Positions 1 through 8,306 are shown, numbered from the stretch's first letter. The stretch: DNA of 64,000 nt from Lachnospiraceae bacterium (GCA_016284315.1 JAEEOO010000069.1:1-64000); one strand, 5' to 3'. The notes: generated by a model from the sequence alone, not told the origin. Made by a program: numbers and translations.

Positions 1-539
1 GAATGGTAGTTATGTGTCCCGCAGACGACATCGAAGCTAAGGCAGCAGTTCGTGCAGCACTTGAGCACGAAGGCCCTGTATACATCAGATTCGGCCGTGC
101 AGCAGTTCCTGTTATCAACGACAGACCTGATTACAAGTTTGAGATCGGCAAGGGAACCATAGTTCGCGAAGGTAAGGACGTTACCATCGTAGCAACCGGT
201 ATCTGCGTAGACTCAGCTCTCGGAGCAGCAGAGAAACTTGCAGCAGACGGAATCAGCGCAGAAGTTATCAACATCTGCACTATCAAGCCTCTTGATGAAG
301 AGATCATCATCAATAGCGCTAAGAAGACCGGCAAAGTTGTTACCGTTGAGGAGCACAGCGTTATCGGCGGACTTGGAAGCGCAGTATGTGATGCACTTTC
401 AGAGAAACTTCCTACTCCCGTAAAGAAAATCGGAATGCAGGATGTATTCGGTGAGTCCGGATCGGCAGGCGAGCTTATCAAGAAGTACGGAATCGATGCA
501 GACGGCGTATATGCATCTGTTAAAGCTTTCGTAAAGTAA
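1..539 (+). CDS. Transketolase C-terminal subunit (5'-partial)
   Basis: The frame is open at the left edge, so only the last 179 residues are seen. They cover the end of the pyrimidine-binding domain (YIRFGR) and the transketolase C-terminal domain (EEHSVIGGLG, QDVFGESG). Transketolase moves two-carbon units between sugar phosphates with thiamine diphosphate in the cytoplasmic pentose phosphate pathway. In many Lachnospiraceae it is split into N- and C-terminal subunit genes; whether that is so here cannot be judged from the window. A terminator follows, then rpe, whose product makes the xylulose 5-phosphate substrate. The internal ATG at base 3 is not a real start. DXP synthase or a 2-oxoacid dehydrogenase beta chain shares the fold but fits less well. 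Confidence 0.88.
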   Translation, partial: MVVMCPADDIEAKAAVRAALEHEGPVYIRFGRAAVPVINDRPDYKFEIGKGTIVREGKDVTIVATGICVDSALGAAEKLAADGISAEVINICTIKPLDEEIIINSAKKTGKVVTVEEHSVIGGLGSAVCDALSEKLPTPVKKIGMQDVFGESGSAGELIKKYGIDADGVYASVKAFVK

Positions 540-557
540 GATAATCATAGATTTACC

Positions 558-595
558 AAAGAGCGGCATTTCAGATTTGATTTGTCGCTCTTTTT
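558..595 (+). terminator. Rho-independent terminator after transketolase
   Basis: Perfect 8-bp stem (558-565 with 586-593, AAAGAGCG/CGCTCTTT), 20-nt loop, followed by a T run. Confidence 0.7.
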
Positions 596-623
596 AGGTT
601 GAATTCCGAATTTTATAATTTCT

Positions 624-652
624 TTGCATTTCTTTATTCATTTCTGTATAAT
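624..652 (+). promoter_or_regulatory. Sigma-A promoter of rpe-PAP2
   Basis: TTGCAT (624-629), 17-bp spacer, TATAAT (647-652), 50 bp before the rpe start and behind the upstream terminator. Confidence 0.6.
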
Positions 653-702
653 GCAATATGCAGTCAAAAAACAGTGTGCGTTTATTAGAATAGGAACCGC
701 AT

Positions 703-1374
703 ATGAGTATCAAAAATATAATGTCACCCTCCATTCTTTCTGCTGATTTCTGGAAGCTGGGTGAGCAGATCACAACCCTAGAAAAATCAGGAACACAGTG
801 GCTTCACATTGACGTTATGGACGGACTTTTTGTTCCTTCCATTTCATATGGAATGCCTCTTATTAAATCAATCAGAAAACGCACCGGCCTTTTCTTTGAT
901 GTTCACCTCATGATAAATGAGCCCGAAAGATACTTCGAAGAATTTGCAAATGCCGGAGCAGACCTTATCAATTTCCATCTTGAAGCAACCGAAGACGTTG
1001 AGGGATGCATCGAAAAGATCAGGAGCCTTGGCAAAAAAGTAGGCATCGCGATCAAACCCGACACACCTGTCAGCGAGGTTATGCCGTACTTAAAATCCGT
1101 TGATATGGTCCTCGTTATGACCGTAGAGCCCGGATTTGGCGGCCAGAAGCTTATTCCCAAGTGCATCGACAAGGTTAAAGAGCTTAGGATCGTTACCGAC
1201 CGTATCGGACTTAAAGATATCGACATTCAGGTGGATGGCGGAATCACTGTAGATAATGTATCTGAAGCCATTGATGCAGGAGCAAATATCATTGTTGCCG
1301 GATCCGCAGTATTTGCAGGAGATATTGCAAGTAACATTAACAGTTTTGAGAAAAGATTAGGAAATAGGAGTTAA
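703..1374 (+). CDS. rpe: Ribulose-phosphate 3-epimerase
   Basis: Interconverts D-ribulose 5-phosphate and D-xylulose 5-phosphate in the pentose phosphate pathway. The 223-residue TIM-barrel has the family signatures in order: SPSILSADF at the N-terminus, HIDVMDGLFVP, FDVHLMI, MTVEPGFGGQ and VDGGI; the two metal-binding Asp/His sets lie in these strands. Length is normal for the family. The ATG follows AGGAA (691-695). The gene has its own promoter, follows a transketolase gene and is two bases from a PAP2 phosphatase gene, with which it probably forms a two-gene operon. Confidence 0.95.
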   Translation: MSIKNIMSPSILSADFWKLGEQITTLEKSGTQWLHIDVMDGLFVPSISYGMPLIKSIRKRTGLFFDVHLMINEPERYFEEFANAGADLINFHLEATEDVEGCIEKIRSLGKKVGIAIKPDTPVSEVMPYLKSVDMVLVMTVEPGFGGQKLIPKCIDKVKELRIVTDRIGLKDIDIQVDGGITVDNVSEAIDAGANIIVAGSAVFAGDIASNINSFEKRLGNRS

Positions 1375-1376
1375 TT

Positions 1377-1952
1377 ATGGTACCTGAGATATACAATGTA
1401 TTTTACTTTCCTTGGGAAATGAATTTCCTTCAGACCCTTCAGAGTATTCGTACAGCACCTCTTGATGTTATCATGAAGTGCATCACCACCATGGGAAATA
1501 TGGGCCTTCTTTGGATCGGACTTGCGATCGTTCTTGCGATCATCCCCAAGACAAGAAAGTGCGGACTTACCATGGGAATGGCTATGGCTATCACATTCAT
1601 CATCGGAAACCTTGTATTAAAGAATCTTCTTATGAGAGGAAGACCTTGCTGGGTTGATGATTCCGTAAATATGCTTGTTAAGATCCCCAAGGATTTTTCA
1701 TTCCCTTCGGGACACACCATGAACGGAGTTACCGCTTCGTTGGTTATTTTCTTCTACAACCACAAGGCAGGCATTGCACCCATTATCCTTGCATGTGCTA
1801 TTGCATTCTCAAGAATGTACGTATTTGTCCACTGGCCTACCGATATCATCTGCGGAGCAATCCTCGGTGCAGTAGATGCAGTTATCGCATTCTTTGTAAT
1901 GAAGAAGATCTGCGAAGCAATTGAGAAGAATAAGAACAAAAAGAATGTTTAA
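1377..1952 (+). CDS. PAP2-family membrane phosphatase
   Basis: A 191-residue polytopic membrane protein with the three phosphatidic acid phosphatase type 2 motifs: KNLLMRGRP (K-x6-RP), PSGH, and SRMYVFVHWPTD (SR-x5-H-x3-D). These build the histidine-phosphatase active site facing outside the membrane. Family members dephosphorylate undecaprenyl diphosphate, phosphatidic acid or phosphatidylglycerol phosphate; the substrate here cannot be told. It starts 2 nt after rpe with AGGAG (1366-1370) inside the rpe 3' end, so the two are co-translated. A second unrelated PAP2 gene lies at 8307-8969. Confidence 0.85.
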   Translation: MVPEIYNVFYFPWEMNFLQTLQSIRTAPLDVIMKCITTMGNMGLLWIGLAIVLAIIPKTRKCGLTMGMAMAITFIIGNLVLKNLLMRGRPCWVDDSVNMLVKIPKDFSFPSGHTMNGVTASLVIFFYNHKAGIAPIILACAIAFSRMYVFVHWPTDIICGAILGAVDAVIAFFVMKKICEAIEKNKNKKNV

Positions 1953-1997
1953 GTCTAAATTGATATAAGGCTTGGAAGTATATTTTAAGTAAAAAAC

Positions 1998-2027
1998 AAG
2001 GTGGTCACTTAGGTGATCACCTTATTT
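1998..2027 (+). terminator. Terminator after PAP2 gene
   Basis: 11-bp stem with one G-T pair (1998-2008 with 2013-2023, loop TTAG) followed by a T-rich stretch. Confidence 0.65.
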
Positions 2028-2051
2028 CGTATTCTGCAATTGTTTAAAGAA

Positions 2052-2092
2052 AAAAAGCTGAAGCCTAAAGGAACAGAAGGCTTCAGCTTTTT
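2052..2092. terminator. Strong bidirectional hairpin terminator
   Basis: Perfect 14-bp stem (2052-2065 with 2079-2092) ending in A/T runs on both sides. It lies only about 25 bp after the previous terminator, so it probably serves a different transcript, perhaps a minus-strand RNA coming from 2200, or acts as insulator. Confidence 0.7.
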
Positions 2093-2200
2093 AGTGCCTC
2101 GCTGAAAACTAACCGATGGTGAAGGGAAGCGGGAACTGTAAACGCCAATTTCATCAGCTTTCAGCGGTATAGGGTAAAATATATTCAAGGCACCCCCAAA
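2092..2200. ncRNA. Candidate structured RNA, class unknown
   Basis: The gene-free stretch 1953-2351 holds, after two terminators, a nested set of helices: 2094-2099 with 2188-2193 (GTGCCT/AGGCAC), 2100-2107 with 2159-2166 (CGCTGAAA/TTTCAGCG, 8 bp), and 2117-2123 with 2150-2156 (7 bp with one pair that is G-U on the plus strand but A-C on the minus strand). The plus reading would be a leader of the AraC gene; the minus reading would be a free RNA ending at the 2052-2092 terminator. I do not recognise a known riboswitch or 6S/SRP/tmRNA. The sequence from 2201 to 2315 is AT-rich without a clear feature. Confidence 0.35.
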
Positions 2201-2351
2201 ACTAATTTTATTAAATTAGTGTAATTTTCACTTATGAATCTATAAGAAAATTCTTTAATAATTTATGACTACATGACATAATAGAATAAGAAAACTCTAA
2301 TCGGAAAATAATCCATTGGGAAACTATAAAAAAGTAAGCGAGGAGAAAAGT

Positions 2352-3227
2352 ATGGCAGCACCGTTACCTAAAGGAAAACCCGTTCAGGTTAAGCACAGAT
2401 TGTTGGATAAGGATTTCGAGATGACAGCAATGGAAGCTGCATCCGAACACTATACATTTCTTTTTATACTTCGTGGAGATCGAACTACTATTACTCCCAC
2501 ATACAGTTATACACTTCATGCAGGAGATATAAATGCAATAGCTCCGCTTTTATATTACAGGACAATACCGGCCTCGGATGAGCCATATGAGAGCATACAG
2601 ATTAAATTCACCCCGGAATTTGTGGAGCCCCTTACCAGGAAACTGGGGTTCAGGATAATGGATAAAGTCTTTGAAAACCCTGCAAAGCATTTTACAGAAG
2701 AGGATTCCGCCAAAGCTTTCTCGTTAGCGTTCATTATGGAAGTGATGGGAAACGAGTATGAAGAAGTACTGGCAAACGGCGCAGATCCTGAGAAGAGAGC
2801 TTATATTGAGTTTAAACTTCAAAATGTATTGTTCAGTATCCTGTTTTTTATATATGAATTCAGCAAGGATGGAATCAGAGCAAACCCATATAAATCAGAG
2901 CTTTCAAAACCTATTGTTGATGCTGTTTTCTACATGGAAAACAACTATATGAGCAGTATAACCATAGAAGACGCTGCTGCGGTTGCAGGTTATTCCTCTG
3001 CGTATTTTTCAAGGCTATTTAAAAGCCAGCTGGGAACTACTTTTTCGGAATACCTTACAACAATCCGTCTAAAACATGTACAGCATGATCTTCTTACAAC
3101 AGATAAATCCATCACTGACATTTCAATAGATAATGGATTTGCATATCCCGGAAACATGACAGACTCCTTTAAGCGGAGGCTTGGAATGACACCGTATGAG
3201 TATAGGAAGCAGAGAAGAACGGGATGA
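2352..3227 (+). CDS. AraC-family transcriptional regulator
   Basis: A 291-residue regulator. The N-terminal half is a cupin-like sensor region (about residues 15-100, with LRGD and HAGD turns); the last 100 residues carry two helix-turn-helix motifs of the AraC/XylS type, including SITIEDAAAVAGYSSAYFSR and DISIDNGFAYPGNMTDSFKR, ending in MTPYEYRK. Such proteins usually respond to a sugar or glycan and activate nearby genes. I start at ATG 2352 because AGGAG (2341-2345) is correctly spaced; the ATG at 2316 lies before this site. No transport or hydrolase operon is adjacent, so its target is unknown. A gene remnant follows directly. Confidence 0.85.
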   Translation: MAAPLPKGKPVQVKHRLLDKDFEMTAMEAASEHYTFLFILRGDRTTITPTYSYTLHAGDINAIAPLLYYRTIPASDEPYESIQIKFTPEFVEPLTRKLGFRIMDKVFENPAKHFTEEDSAKAFSLAFIMEVMGNEYEEVLANGADPEKRAYIEFKLQNVLFSILFFIYEFSKDGIRANPYKSELSKPIVDAVFYMENNYMSSITIEDAAAVAGYSSAYFSRLFKSQLGTTFSEYLTTIRLKHVQHDLLTTDKSITDISIDNGFAYPGNMTDSFKRRLGMTPYEYRKQRRTG

Positions 3228-3236
3228 GGAGGTTAA

Positions 3237-3683
3237 GAAAAGCTGTTTGAAGGGACAGGACTTCATTATCGAGAGACAGATGTAATACTTCCGGAGATGT
3301 GGAGCAAATTCAGGCTTAATGTCGGCAATAATCAGACTCAGGCTATGCTTAGCGTAGGAGTTGGAGCATACGACGATAGCGAGCATGTTGCGGCCATCAG
3401 GACCGGTCTGGTCAAAGAGCTGGAAGCGATAGCAAAAGCAAAGGGAATTGATCTGTCAAAGGCAGATGTTTCCTCTTTCAAGAGCTCAATGGTGGCAAAG
3501 AGGGCACGATATTCAACGCTCCAGGATCTTGATGCCAAGAGACATACGGAAGTAGATATGTTCTCGGGAGCAATAGTTCGAATGGGAAAAGAACTTGGAA
3601 TACCGACGCCTTATAATGAGTTTACGTATCATATGATAAAGGCTCTGGAAGAAAAGAATGACGGGCTGTTTGAATATGAATGA
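3237..3683 (+). pseudogene. 5'-truncated ketopantoate reductase (PanE/ApbA) remnant
   Basis: The frame opens after a stop at 3234-3236 and encodes only the C-terminal helical domain of a 2-dehydropantoate 2-reductase: MWSKFRLNVGNN, then LQDLDAKRHTEVDMFSGAIV and GIPTPYNEF, all typical of PanE. The NADPH-binding Rossmann half (about 170 residues, GxGxxG) is absent, and family-like residues continue upstream of the first ATG (3297), so the ATG is not a true start. No ribosome binding site is seen. It begins 10 bases after the AraC stop, which suggests a deletion joined the two. Most likely a dead gene. Confidence 0.75.
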
Positions 3684-3737
3684 TCTTATTATCGTTGTGG
3701 GGGACTTTATGGCATAACAAAAAAACATGGCTGACTA

Positions 3738-3818
3738 ATGGGTTTAGTACTTTTTATTATACAGGTAATTGCTGTTGGTGTTTGCTTATTGGTGAAAGCG
3801 AGAGGTAAACGAGTATGA
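3738..3818 (+). CDS. Possible 26-residue membrane peptide coupled to the next gene
   Basis: A short frame encodes a hydrophobic stretch (VLFIIQVIAVGVCLLV) and a basic tail, and its TGA overlaps the next ATG as ATGA (3815-3818), the usual sign of translational coupling. No Shine-Dalgarno sequence precedes its ATG, so it may be an unused frame or the decayed end of a larger gene. Confidence 0.25.
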   Translation: MGLVLFIIQVIAVGVCLLVKARGKRV

Positions 3819-4351
3819 AGAAATCTGTGAAAGTAATTCTTATAGGTGTGGTGAGCGTACTGATTGCATATGCAACAATATGGTCTATTTATGTAGTGAT
3901 CAGATATCAGCCATTTGTTAAAGCTTTGGAAGGACAGAGCTACCTTGAAGAAGACCGATATGCATATTATGTGAAAAGGCCTACTTTCCCGTCATTTACC
4001 GGAAACCTGACAATTTCGGATAATAGGAAGACGACGATAGATGAGGGTGATGACATCTATTCATATCTGATCATTTGGCCACGTTTCTTTGGTGGTTACG
4101 GTGTAGCTGCCAACGTTGGCAAAACAACCGTTGATTACGATATTAGACATTCCCATACAGATGTATACGGCATTATGCTGGATGAGAATCGAAAGCCTGA
4201 TTATTCGGTTCCTAAAGTATATGAGATATATACGGAAAACAAGGAACTGTTCGATAGTAACATGGACAGGATAGACAACCTCTATGAGAAAGCGTATGAA
4301 AAGTGGAATATACTGGGAGATGTGTTGGAAACAGAAGACGCTGAACTCTAA
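3815..4351 (+). CDS. Hypothetical membrane-anchored protein
   Basis: I do not recognise a family. The 178-residue protein starts with one hydrophobic helix (about residues 6-31, after KK) and has no lipobox cysteine, so it is probably a membrane-anchored protein with an extracytoplasmic domain of about 145 residues. That domain is rich in Tyr and Asp and ends in an acidic tail. ATG 3815 is preceded by GAGAGG with good spacing. It sits alone between a pseudogene and a terminator in an AT-rich patch, which fits a recently acquired or decaying region. Confidence 0.6.
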   Translation: MKKSVKVILIGVVSVLIAYATIWSIYVVIRYQPFVKALEGQSYLEEDRYAYYVKRPTFPSFTGNLTISDNRKTTIDEGDDIYSYLIIWPRFFGGYGVAANVGKTTVDYDIRHSHTDVYGIMLDENRKPDYSVPKVYEIYTENKELFDSNMDRIDNLYEKAYEKWNILGDVLETEDAEL

Positions 4352-4447
4352 GGGAAGAGTTTGTATCTTATGCTATAAAAGATATTATGGAATACCTGGA
4401 AAACAATTGATTTAGAGTAGTTAACTGCAGAGGTAGGGGGGATAAGG

Positions 4448-4477
4448 AAAGGATTCCAATCTTTGGAATCCTTTTTT
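4448..4477 (+). terminator. Terminator between hypothetical gene and tRNA-Pro
   Basis: 12-bp stem (4448-4459 with 4463-4474, GGATTCCA arm) and a T6 run on the plus strand. Confidence 0.7.
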
Positions 4478-4479
4478 AG

Positions 4480-4553
<74 letters not shown>

Positions 4554-4711
4554 TCAACTTCTAAATGATATAGAAAAATACCCTAAATGTCAAGGGATTT
4601 TGGGCTATTTAAAGCCTCGGAAACAGCCTATATTATTGAAAGATTGGGGGTTCTTGATTATAATAAATCAGGACAATTATTTATAAATGATCAGATCAGA
4701 GGATTTTTACT

Positions 4712-4918
4712 ATGAACATGGATGAAAGAATTAAAAGAATAAATGAGCTTGCTCACAAGCAAAAGGCTGAGGGCTTAACGGAAGAAGAAAAAGCCGAGCA
4801 GGCAAAGCTCAGAAGAGAATACATTGACAGCGTCAAAGGAAATCTTGCAGCGCAGCTTGGCTCCATTAAAGTCAAGGAGCCCGACGGAAGCTTACATCCC
4901 CTGGAGAAAAAAGTATGA
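4712..4918 (+). CDS. DUF896 family protein (YnzC-like)
   Basis: A 68-residue, highly charged helical protein with the DUF896 core RINELAHKQKAEGLTEEEKA and later LRREYIDSVKGNL, the same as small Bacillus YnzC proteins. The function is not established. The start at 4712 is preceded by AGAGGA (4698-4703); an ATG two codons later is also possible. Its TGA overlaps the ATG of the methyltransferase gene by four bases, so the two are translationally coupled. Confidence 0.85.
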   Translation: MNMDERIKRINELAHKQKAEGLTEEEKAEQAKLRREYIDSVKGNLAAQLGSIKVKEPDGSLHPLEKKV

Positions 4919-6147
4919 GCGAACCAATAGTTACACTTAAAAAGGGTGAGGGAAGAACAATAAAGGCAGGCGGTGCCTGGGTATTTGATAACGAAGTTGC
5001 AACAATTGAGGGCCACTTCAAAAACGGAGATGTAGTTGAAGTTCACGACTTTGACGGGTACCGAATGGGAAGAGGATTCATCAACCAGAATTCCAAGATC
5101 AGAGTAAGAATGATGAGCCGTAACCCTGAGCAGATGATCGACGATGCATTTCTTGAAAAGAGAGTAAGGGATGCTTGGAATTACCGCAAAGTGGTCATGC
5201 ATGAGGGCGACCTTAATTGTTGCCGCGTGATTTTCGGAGAAGCGGACTGGCTTCCCGGACTTGTGGTGGATAAATATGCTGATGTCCTTGTGGTTGAGTG
5301 CCTTGCACTTGGTATGGACAGATTTAAGGAAAAGATCGTTGATATCCTTAAGAAGGTAATGGCTGAAGACGGGATTGTAATCAAGGGCGTCTACGAACGT
5401 TCTGACGCGCCCGTCAGAAAGAAAGAGGGACTTGAACCCTATAAGGGATTTATCGGCGACGAATTTGATACAAACGTCGAGATAGTTGAAAACGGCATTC
5501 ACTATATGGTGGATGTGGTGAATGGTCAGAAGACCGGGTTTTTCCTTGATCAGAAGTATAACAGGCTTGCTATGCAGGGAATCATCAGTGGTCTCAAAAG
5601 AAGCGACGAGCATGTTAAAGCTCTTGATTGCTTTACCCATATGGGAACCTTTGCCCTTAATATGGGACTTGCGGGAGCGGACGAGGTTACAGGCCTTGAT
5701 ATTTCTGAATACGCAGTTTCTCAGGCAACTGCAAACTCGGAGAGAAATGGCCTTTCGGATAGGGTGAAATTCCGGGCTGCAAACGTATTGGATGAGCTTC
5801 CGAGATTATATGAAGCAGGTGAAAAGTATGACGTACTTGTTCTTGATCCTCCTGCATTTACAAAATCAAGAGAAGCAACCAAGAACGCGATCAAGGGATA
5901 TAGAGAGATCAACATGAAAGGGCTTAAGCTGGTTCGTGACGGTGGATATTTCGCCACATGTTCCTGCTCCCATTTCATGACTCAGGACCTCTTTATCGAA
6001 GTTATCGGACAGGCTGCAAAAGCAGTTCACAAGCGACTTCGCCAGGTTGAGTTCAGGACACAGGCTCCGGATCATCCCATCCTTTGGGCTTCGGATGAGA
6101 GCTATTATCTCAAATTTTTGACCTTCCAGGTAAGGGATGAAAAATAG
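4915..6147 (+). CDS. RlmI-like 23S rRNA (cytosine-C5) methyltransferase
   Basis: A 410-residue class I SAM-dependent RNA methyltransferase of the RlmI/YwbD family. An N-terminal PUA-type RNA-binding domain (about 1-80) is followed by an intermediate domain and a Rossmann catalytic domain with motif I DCFTHMGTFAL (about 237), motif IV LDPPAFTKS (about 307) and the catalytic Cys in CSCSHFM (about 347). E. coli RlmI makes m5C1962 in 23S rRNA; the same target is inferred here, not shown. The start overlaps the stop of the DUF896 gene (ATGA), giving a two-gene operon. Confidence 0.88.
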   Translation: MSEPIVTLKKGEGRTIKAGGAWVFDNEVATIEGHFKNGDVVEVHDFDGYRMGRGFINQNSKIRVRMMSRNPEQMIDDAFLEKRVRDAWNYRKVVMHEGDLNCCRVIFGEADWLPGLVVDKYADVLVVECLALGMDRFKEKIVDILKKVMAEDGIVIKGVYERSDAPVRKKEGLEPYKGFIGDEFDTNVEIVENGIHYMVDVVNGQKTGFFLDQKYNRLAMQGIISGLKRSDEHVKALDCFTHMGTFALNMGLAGADEVTGLDISEYAVSQATANSERNGLSDRVKFRAANVLDELPRLYEAGEKYDVLVLDPPAFTKSREATKNAIKGYREINMKGLKLVRDGGYFATCSCSHFMTQDLFIEVIGQAAKAVHKRLRQVEFRTQAPDHPILWASDESYYLKFLTFQVRDEK

Positions 6148-6199
6148 AAATCATATATTTCTTGATGAGAATAATAGTCTGTACCGAGATTGATGAAGG

Positions 6200-6229
6200 T
6201 TGCAATATCGGTAAAGACTGTGATAGAAT
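6200..6229 (+). promoter_or_regulatory. Candidate promoter for the FakA-C-like gene
   Basis: TTGCAA (6200-6205), 18-bp spacer, TAGAAT (6224-6229), 63 bp before the start codon. Confidence 0.5.
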
Positions 6230-6291
6230 TACTTCCGTGGGAAAAAACAGCCCGCAATTTTCGAAGCCTTTAGAGGCAGATAGGAGACAAT

Positions 6292-6555
6292 ATGGAAGAG
6301 CAGAGCATTGAATTTCGCTATGATACCCAGCTTCTTATTGAAGGCTGCGAAATGGATGAGGACGACCTCAGAGAGTATATCATAAACAATTTTGTCGGTG
6401 ATAGCTATGCAGGCGGCGGAGATGAGGACCTTATGAAGGTTCACTACCACACCAACGAGCCTTGGAAGATCCTTGAGTACTGCAGAACTCTCGGCGAGAT
6501 CTTTGATATCGTAGTTGAGGATATGGACCGTCAGTCCAGAGGCCTTCAGGGTTAA
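6292..6555 (+). CDS. Free-standing FakA C-terminal-like domain protein
   Basis: The 87-residue protein matches only the end of FakA/YloV-type DAK-family proteins: FRYDTQLLIEG at the start, then GDSYAGGGDEDLMKVHYHTN and a closing VEDMDRQS. In full FakA this domain follows the ATP-binding DhaL domain and takes part in phosphorylating fatty acids bound to FakB; here the kinase domain is absent, so it cannot act as a kinase alone. It has its own promoter, a good AGGAG site and a terminator, so it is a real gene rather than a fragment. Its role, perhaps a partner or regulator of a FakA or DegV protein, is inferred. Confidence 0.7.
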   Translation: MEEQSIEFRYDTQLLIEGCEMDEDDLREYIINNFVGDSYAGGGDEDLMKVHYHTNEPWKILEYCRTLGEIFDIVVEDMDRQSRGLQG

Positions 6556-6575
6556 TTGAATGTTAAATGATTTAT

Positions 6576-6603
6576 GGCTCCCCAAAATTGGGGAGCTATT
6601 TTC
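6576..6603 (+). terminator. Terminator after FakA-C-like gene
   Basis: 7-bp GC-rich stem (6577-6583 with 6590-6596, GCTCCCC/GGGGAGC), loop AAAATT, T-rich tail. Confidence 0.7.
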
Positions 6604-6615
6604 ATATTTGAGTAT

Positions 6616-6654
6616 TTAAAAAGAAGAGGCTGACTGTTTGTGATCAACCTCTTC
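6616..6654 (-). terminator. Terminator after DUF1846 gene
   Basis: On the minus strand GAAGAGG (6648-6654) pairs with CCTCTTC (6623-6629), with an inner TGA/TCA extension, followed by a T5 run. Confidence 0.65.
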
Positions 6655-6684
6655 ATTGTATATATAAAGTATATATTTAATATC

Positions 6685-8172
6685 TTATCTGTGATAAAGG
6701 TTCTTGCTCTGGTATACGGGCTCGCAGGTAAGGTTAACACCAAGCTTTCTGAATACGCCGGTATCAACGGGTGAGAGGATAACGCTTGAATGAACTTCAC
6801 AACCCTTAAGGTTCTGAAGCTGCTGCATTGCAAGCTCGGCCTTGTCATCGGTTGAAGCGCACATTGAAAGAGCGATAAGAACTTCGTCGGTATGAAGACG
6901 GGGGTTCTTGCTTCCAAGGTGGTTAACCTTAAGATCCTGGATAGGCTCGATTGCTGAAGGAGCGATGAGCTCAACTGAATCATCGATTCCTGCAAGGCTC
7001 TTTAATGCGTTAAGAAGCATTGCTGAAGATGCACCGAGAAGAGAAGTGGTCTTGCCGGTAACAATTGTTCCATCGGGCAGCTGCATTGCAGCAGCAGGTT
7101 CACCGGTGGTCTCTGCCTTTACTCTTGCGGCACTTACGACAGGCCTGTCATCTACGGTGATTCCCGCCTGCTTCATAAGAAGCTCTATCTTTAATACCTG
7201 ATCCTGGTCTGCAACGCCCTGTCTCTTAAGGCAAAGGGTGTTGAAGTATCTGCGGATGATCTCCTGACAGCTTGCCTCGCGGCATGCTTCGTCATCAACG
7301 ATACCGTAACCCGCCATGTTGACACCCATGTCAGTGGGTGACTTATAAGGTGATTCGCCCATGATCTTCTCGAACATTGCATTAAGAACGGGGAATACCT
7401 CAACGTCTCTGTTGTAGTTGATGGTGGTCTCGCCGTAAGCTTCGAGATGGAAGGGGTCGATCATGTTTACGTCGTTAAGATCTGCGGTAGCTGCCTCATA
7501 TGCAAGGTTAACGGGATGCTTAAGAGGGAGATTCCAAATAGGGAAGGTCTCATATTTAGCATATCCGGCCTTGATACCGCGTTTGTACTCGTGATAAATC
7601 TGGGAAAGGCAGGTAGCCATCTTTCCGCTTCCGGGTCCGGGGGCGGTAATAACAACAAGAGGTCTGGTTGTTTCGATGTATTCGTTCTTTCCGTATCCCT
7701 CGTCGCTGATGATGAGAGGAATGTTTGAAGGATAGCCTTCAATGCGGTAGTGACGATATACTTTAAGTCCAAGGGACTCAAGCTTTTTCTGGTAAGCTGC
7801 AGCGCTGGGCTGGTTTGAAAAATGGGTAAGGCATACGCTTCCTACATAGAGGCCGTAGCTTCTGAAGGCGTCGATAAGACGAAGAACGTCAACGTCGTAA
7901 GTAATTCCAAGGTCAGCACGAACCTTGTTCTTTTCGATATCCTGTGCTGAGATTACAATAACGATCTCTGCTTCATCCTTAAGCTGGGTGAGCATTCTGA
8001 TCTTACTGTCGGGGTTGAATCCGGGAAGAACTCTTGATGCATGATAGTCATCAAAAAGCTTTCCGCCGAACTCGAGGTAGAGCTTACCGCCAAAGGCGCC
8101 GATACGCTCTTTGATCTTTTCGGACTGAAGTTTCAAGTATTTGTCGTTGTCAAAACCGATCTTTCCTGTCAT
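6685..8172 (-). CDS. DUF1846 domain-containing protein (UPF0371)
   Basis: A 495-residue cytoplasmic protein matching the DUF1846 family over its full usual length. Visible landmarks are [11 protein letters not shown] at the N-terminus, [20 protein letters not shown], and [20 protein letters not shown], a P-loop-like segment near residue 185. The biochemical activity of the family is not established. The start is ATG 8170-8172, seven bases after GGAG (8180-8183); a longer frame upstream to 8211 lacks a site. It stands alone with its own candidate promoter and terminator. Confidence 0.85.
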   Translation of the reverse strand: MTGKIGFDNDKYLKLQSEKIKERIGAFGGKLYLEFGGKLFDDYHASRVLPGFNPDSKIRMLTQLKDEAEIVIVISAQDIEKNKVRADLGITYDVDVLRLIDAFRSYGLYVGSVCLTHFSNQPSAAAYQKKLESLGLKVYRHYRIEGYPSNIPLIISDEGYGKNEYIETTRPLVVITAPGPGSGKMATCLSQIYHEYKRGIKAGYAKYETFPIWNLPLKHPVNLAYEAATADLNDVNMIDPFHLEAYGETTINYNRDVEVFPVLNAMFEKIMGESPYKSPTDMGVNMAGYGIVDDEACREASCQEIIRRYFNTLCLKRQGVADQDQVLKIELLMKQAGITVDDRPVVSAARVKAETTGEPAAAMQLPDGTIVTGKTTSLLGASSAMLLNALKSLAGIDDSVELIAPSAIEPIQDLKVNHLGSKNPRLHTDEVLIALSMCASTDDKAELAMQQLQNLKGCEVHSSVILSPVDTGVFRKLGVNLTCEPVYQSKNLYHR

Positions 8173-8232
8173 ATAAATTCTCCTATAAAAATAAGCGCTA
8201 TAAAAGCGCACGACCGTTAAAAATACCTAAAT

Positions 8233-8261
8233 ATTTTATACTTATTTTCTGCGCTTTACAA
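8233..8261 (-). promoter_or_regulatory. Candidate promoter of DUF1846 gene
   Basis: On the minus strand TTGTAA (8256-8261), 17-bp spacer, TAAAAT (8233-8238). Between it and the gene lies a direct repeat of AAGCGC (8193-8210). Confidence 0.4.
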
Positions 8262-8298
8262 GAAAAAAATAAGCCTCGCAAGTAAAAATGCAAGGCTT
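8262..8298 (-). terminator. Terminator after second PAP2 gene
   Basis: Stem of 6 + 3 bp with one mismatch (8271-8280 with 8289-8298, AAGCCT/AGGCTT), followed on the minus strand by a T7 run. Confidence 0.75.
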
Positions 8299-8306
8299 AA
8301 GAATAG

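Noticed and set aside
2100-2193. Cobalamin riboswitch or 6S RNA at the 2092-2200 structure
   Set aside because: GGGAACTGTAA (2131-2141) recalls part of the cobalamin core, but the order of conserved blocks is wrong, no B12 box follows, and the next gene is an AraC regulator. For 6S RNA the enclosed region is about half the usual 180-200 nt.
4753-5640. Long minus-strand open frame of 295 codons opposite the methyltransferase gene
   Set aside because: It is a mirror of a clear plus-strand gene, has no family resemblance and no ribosome site.
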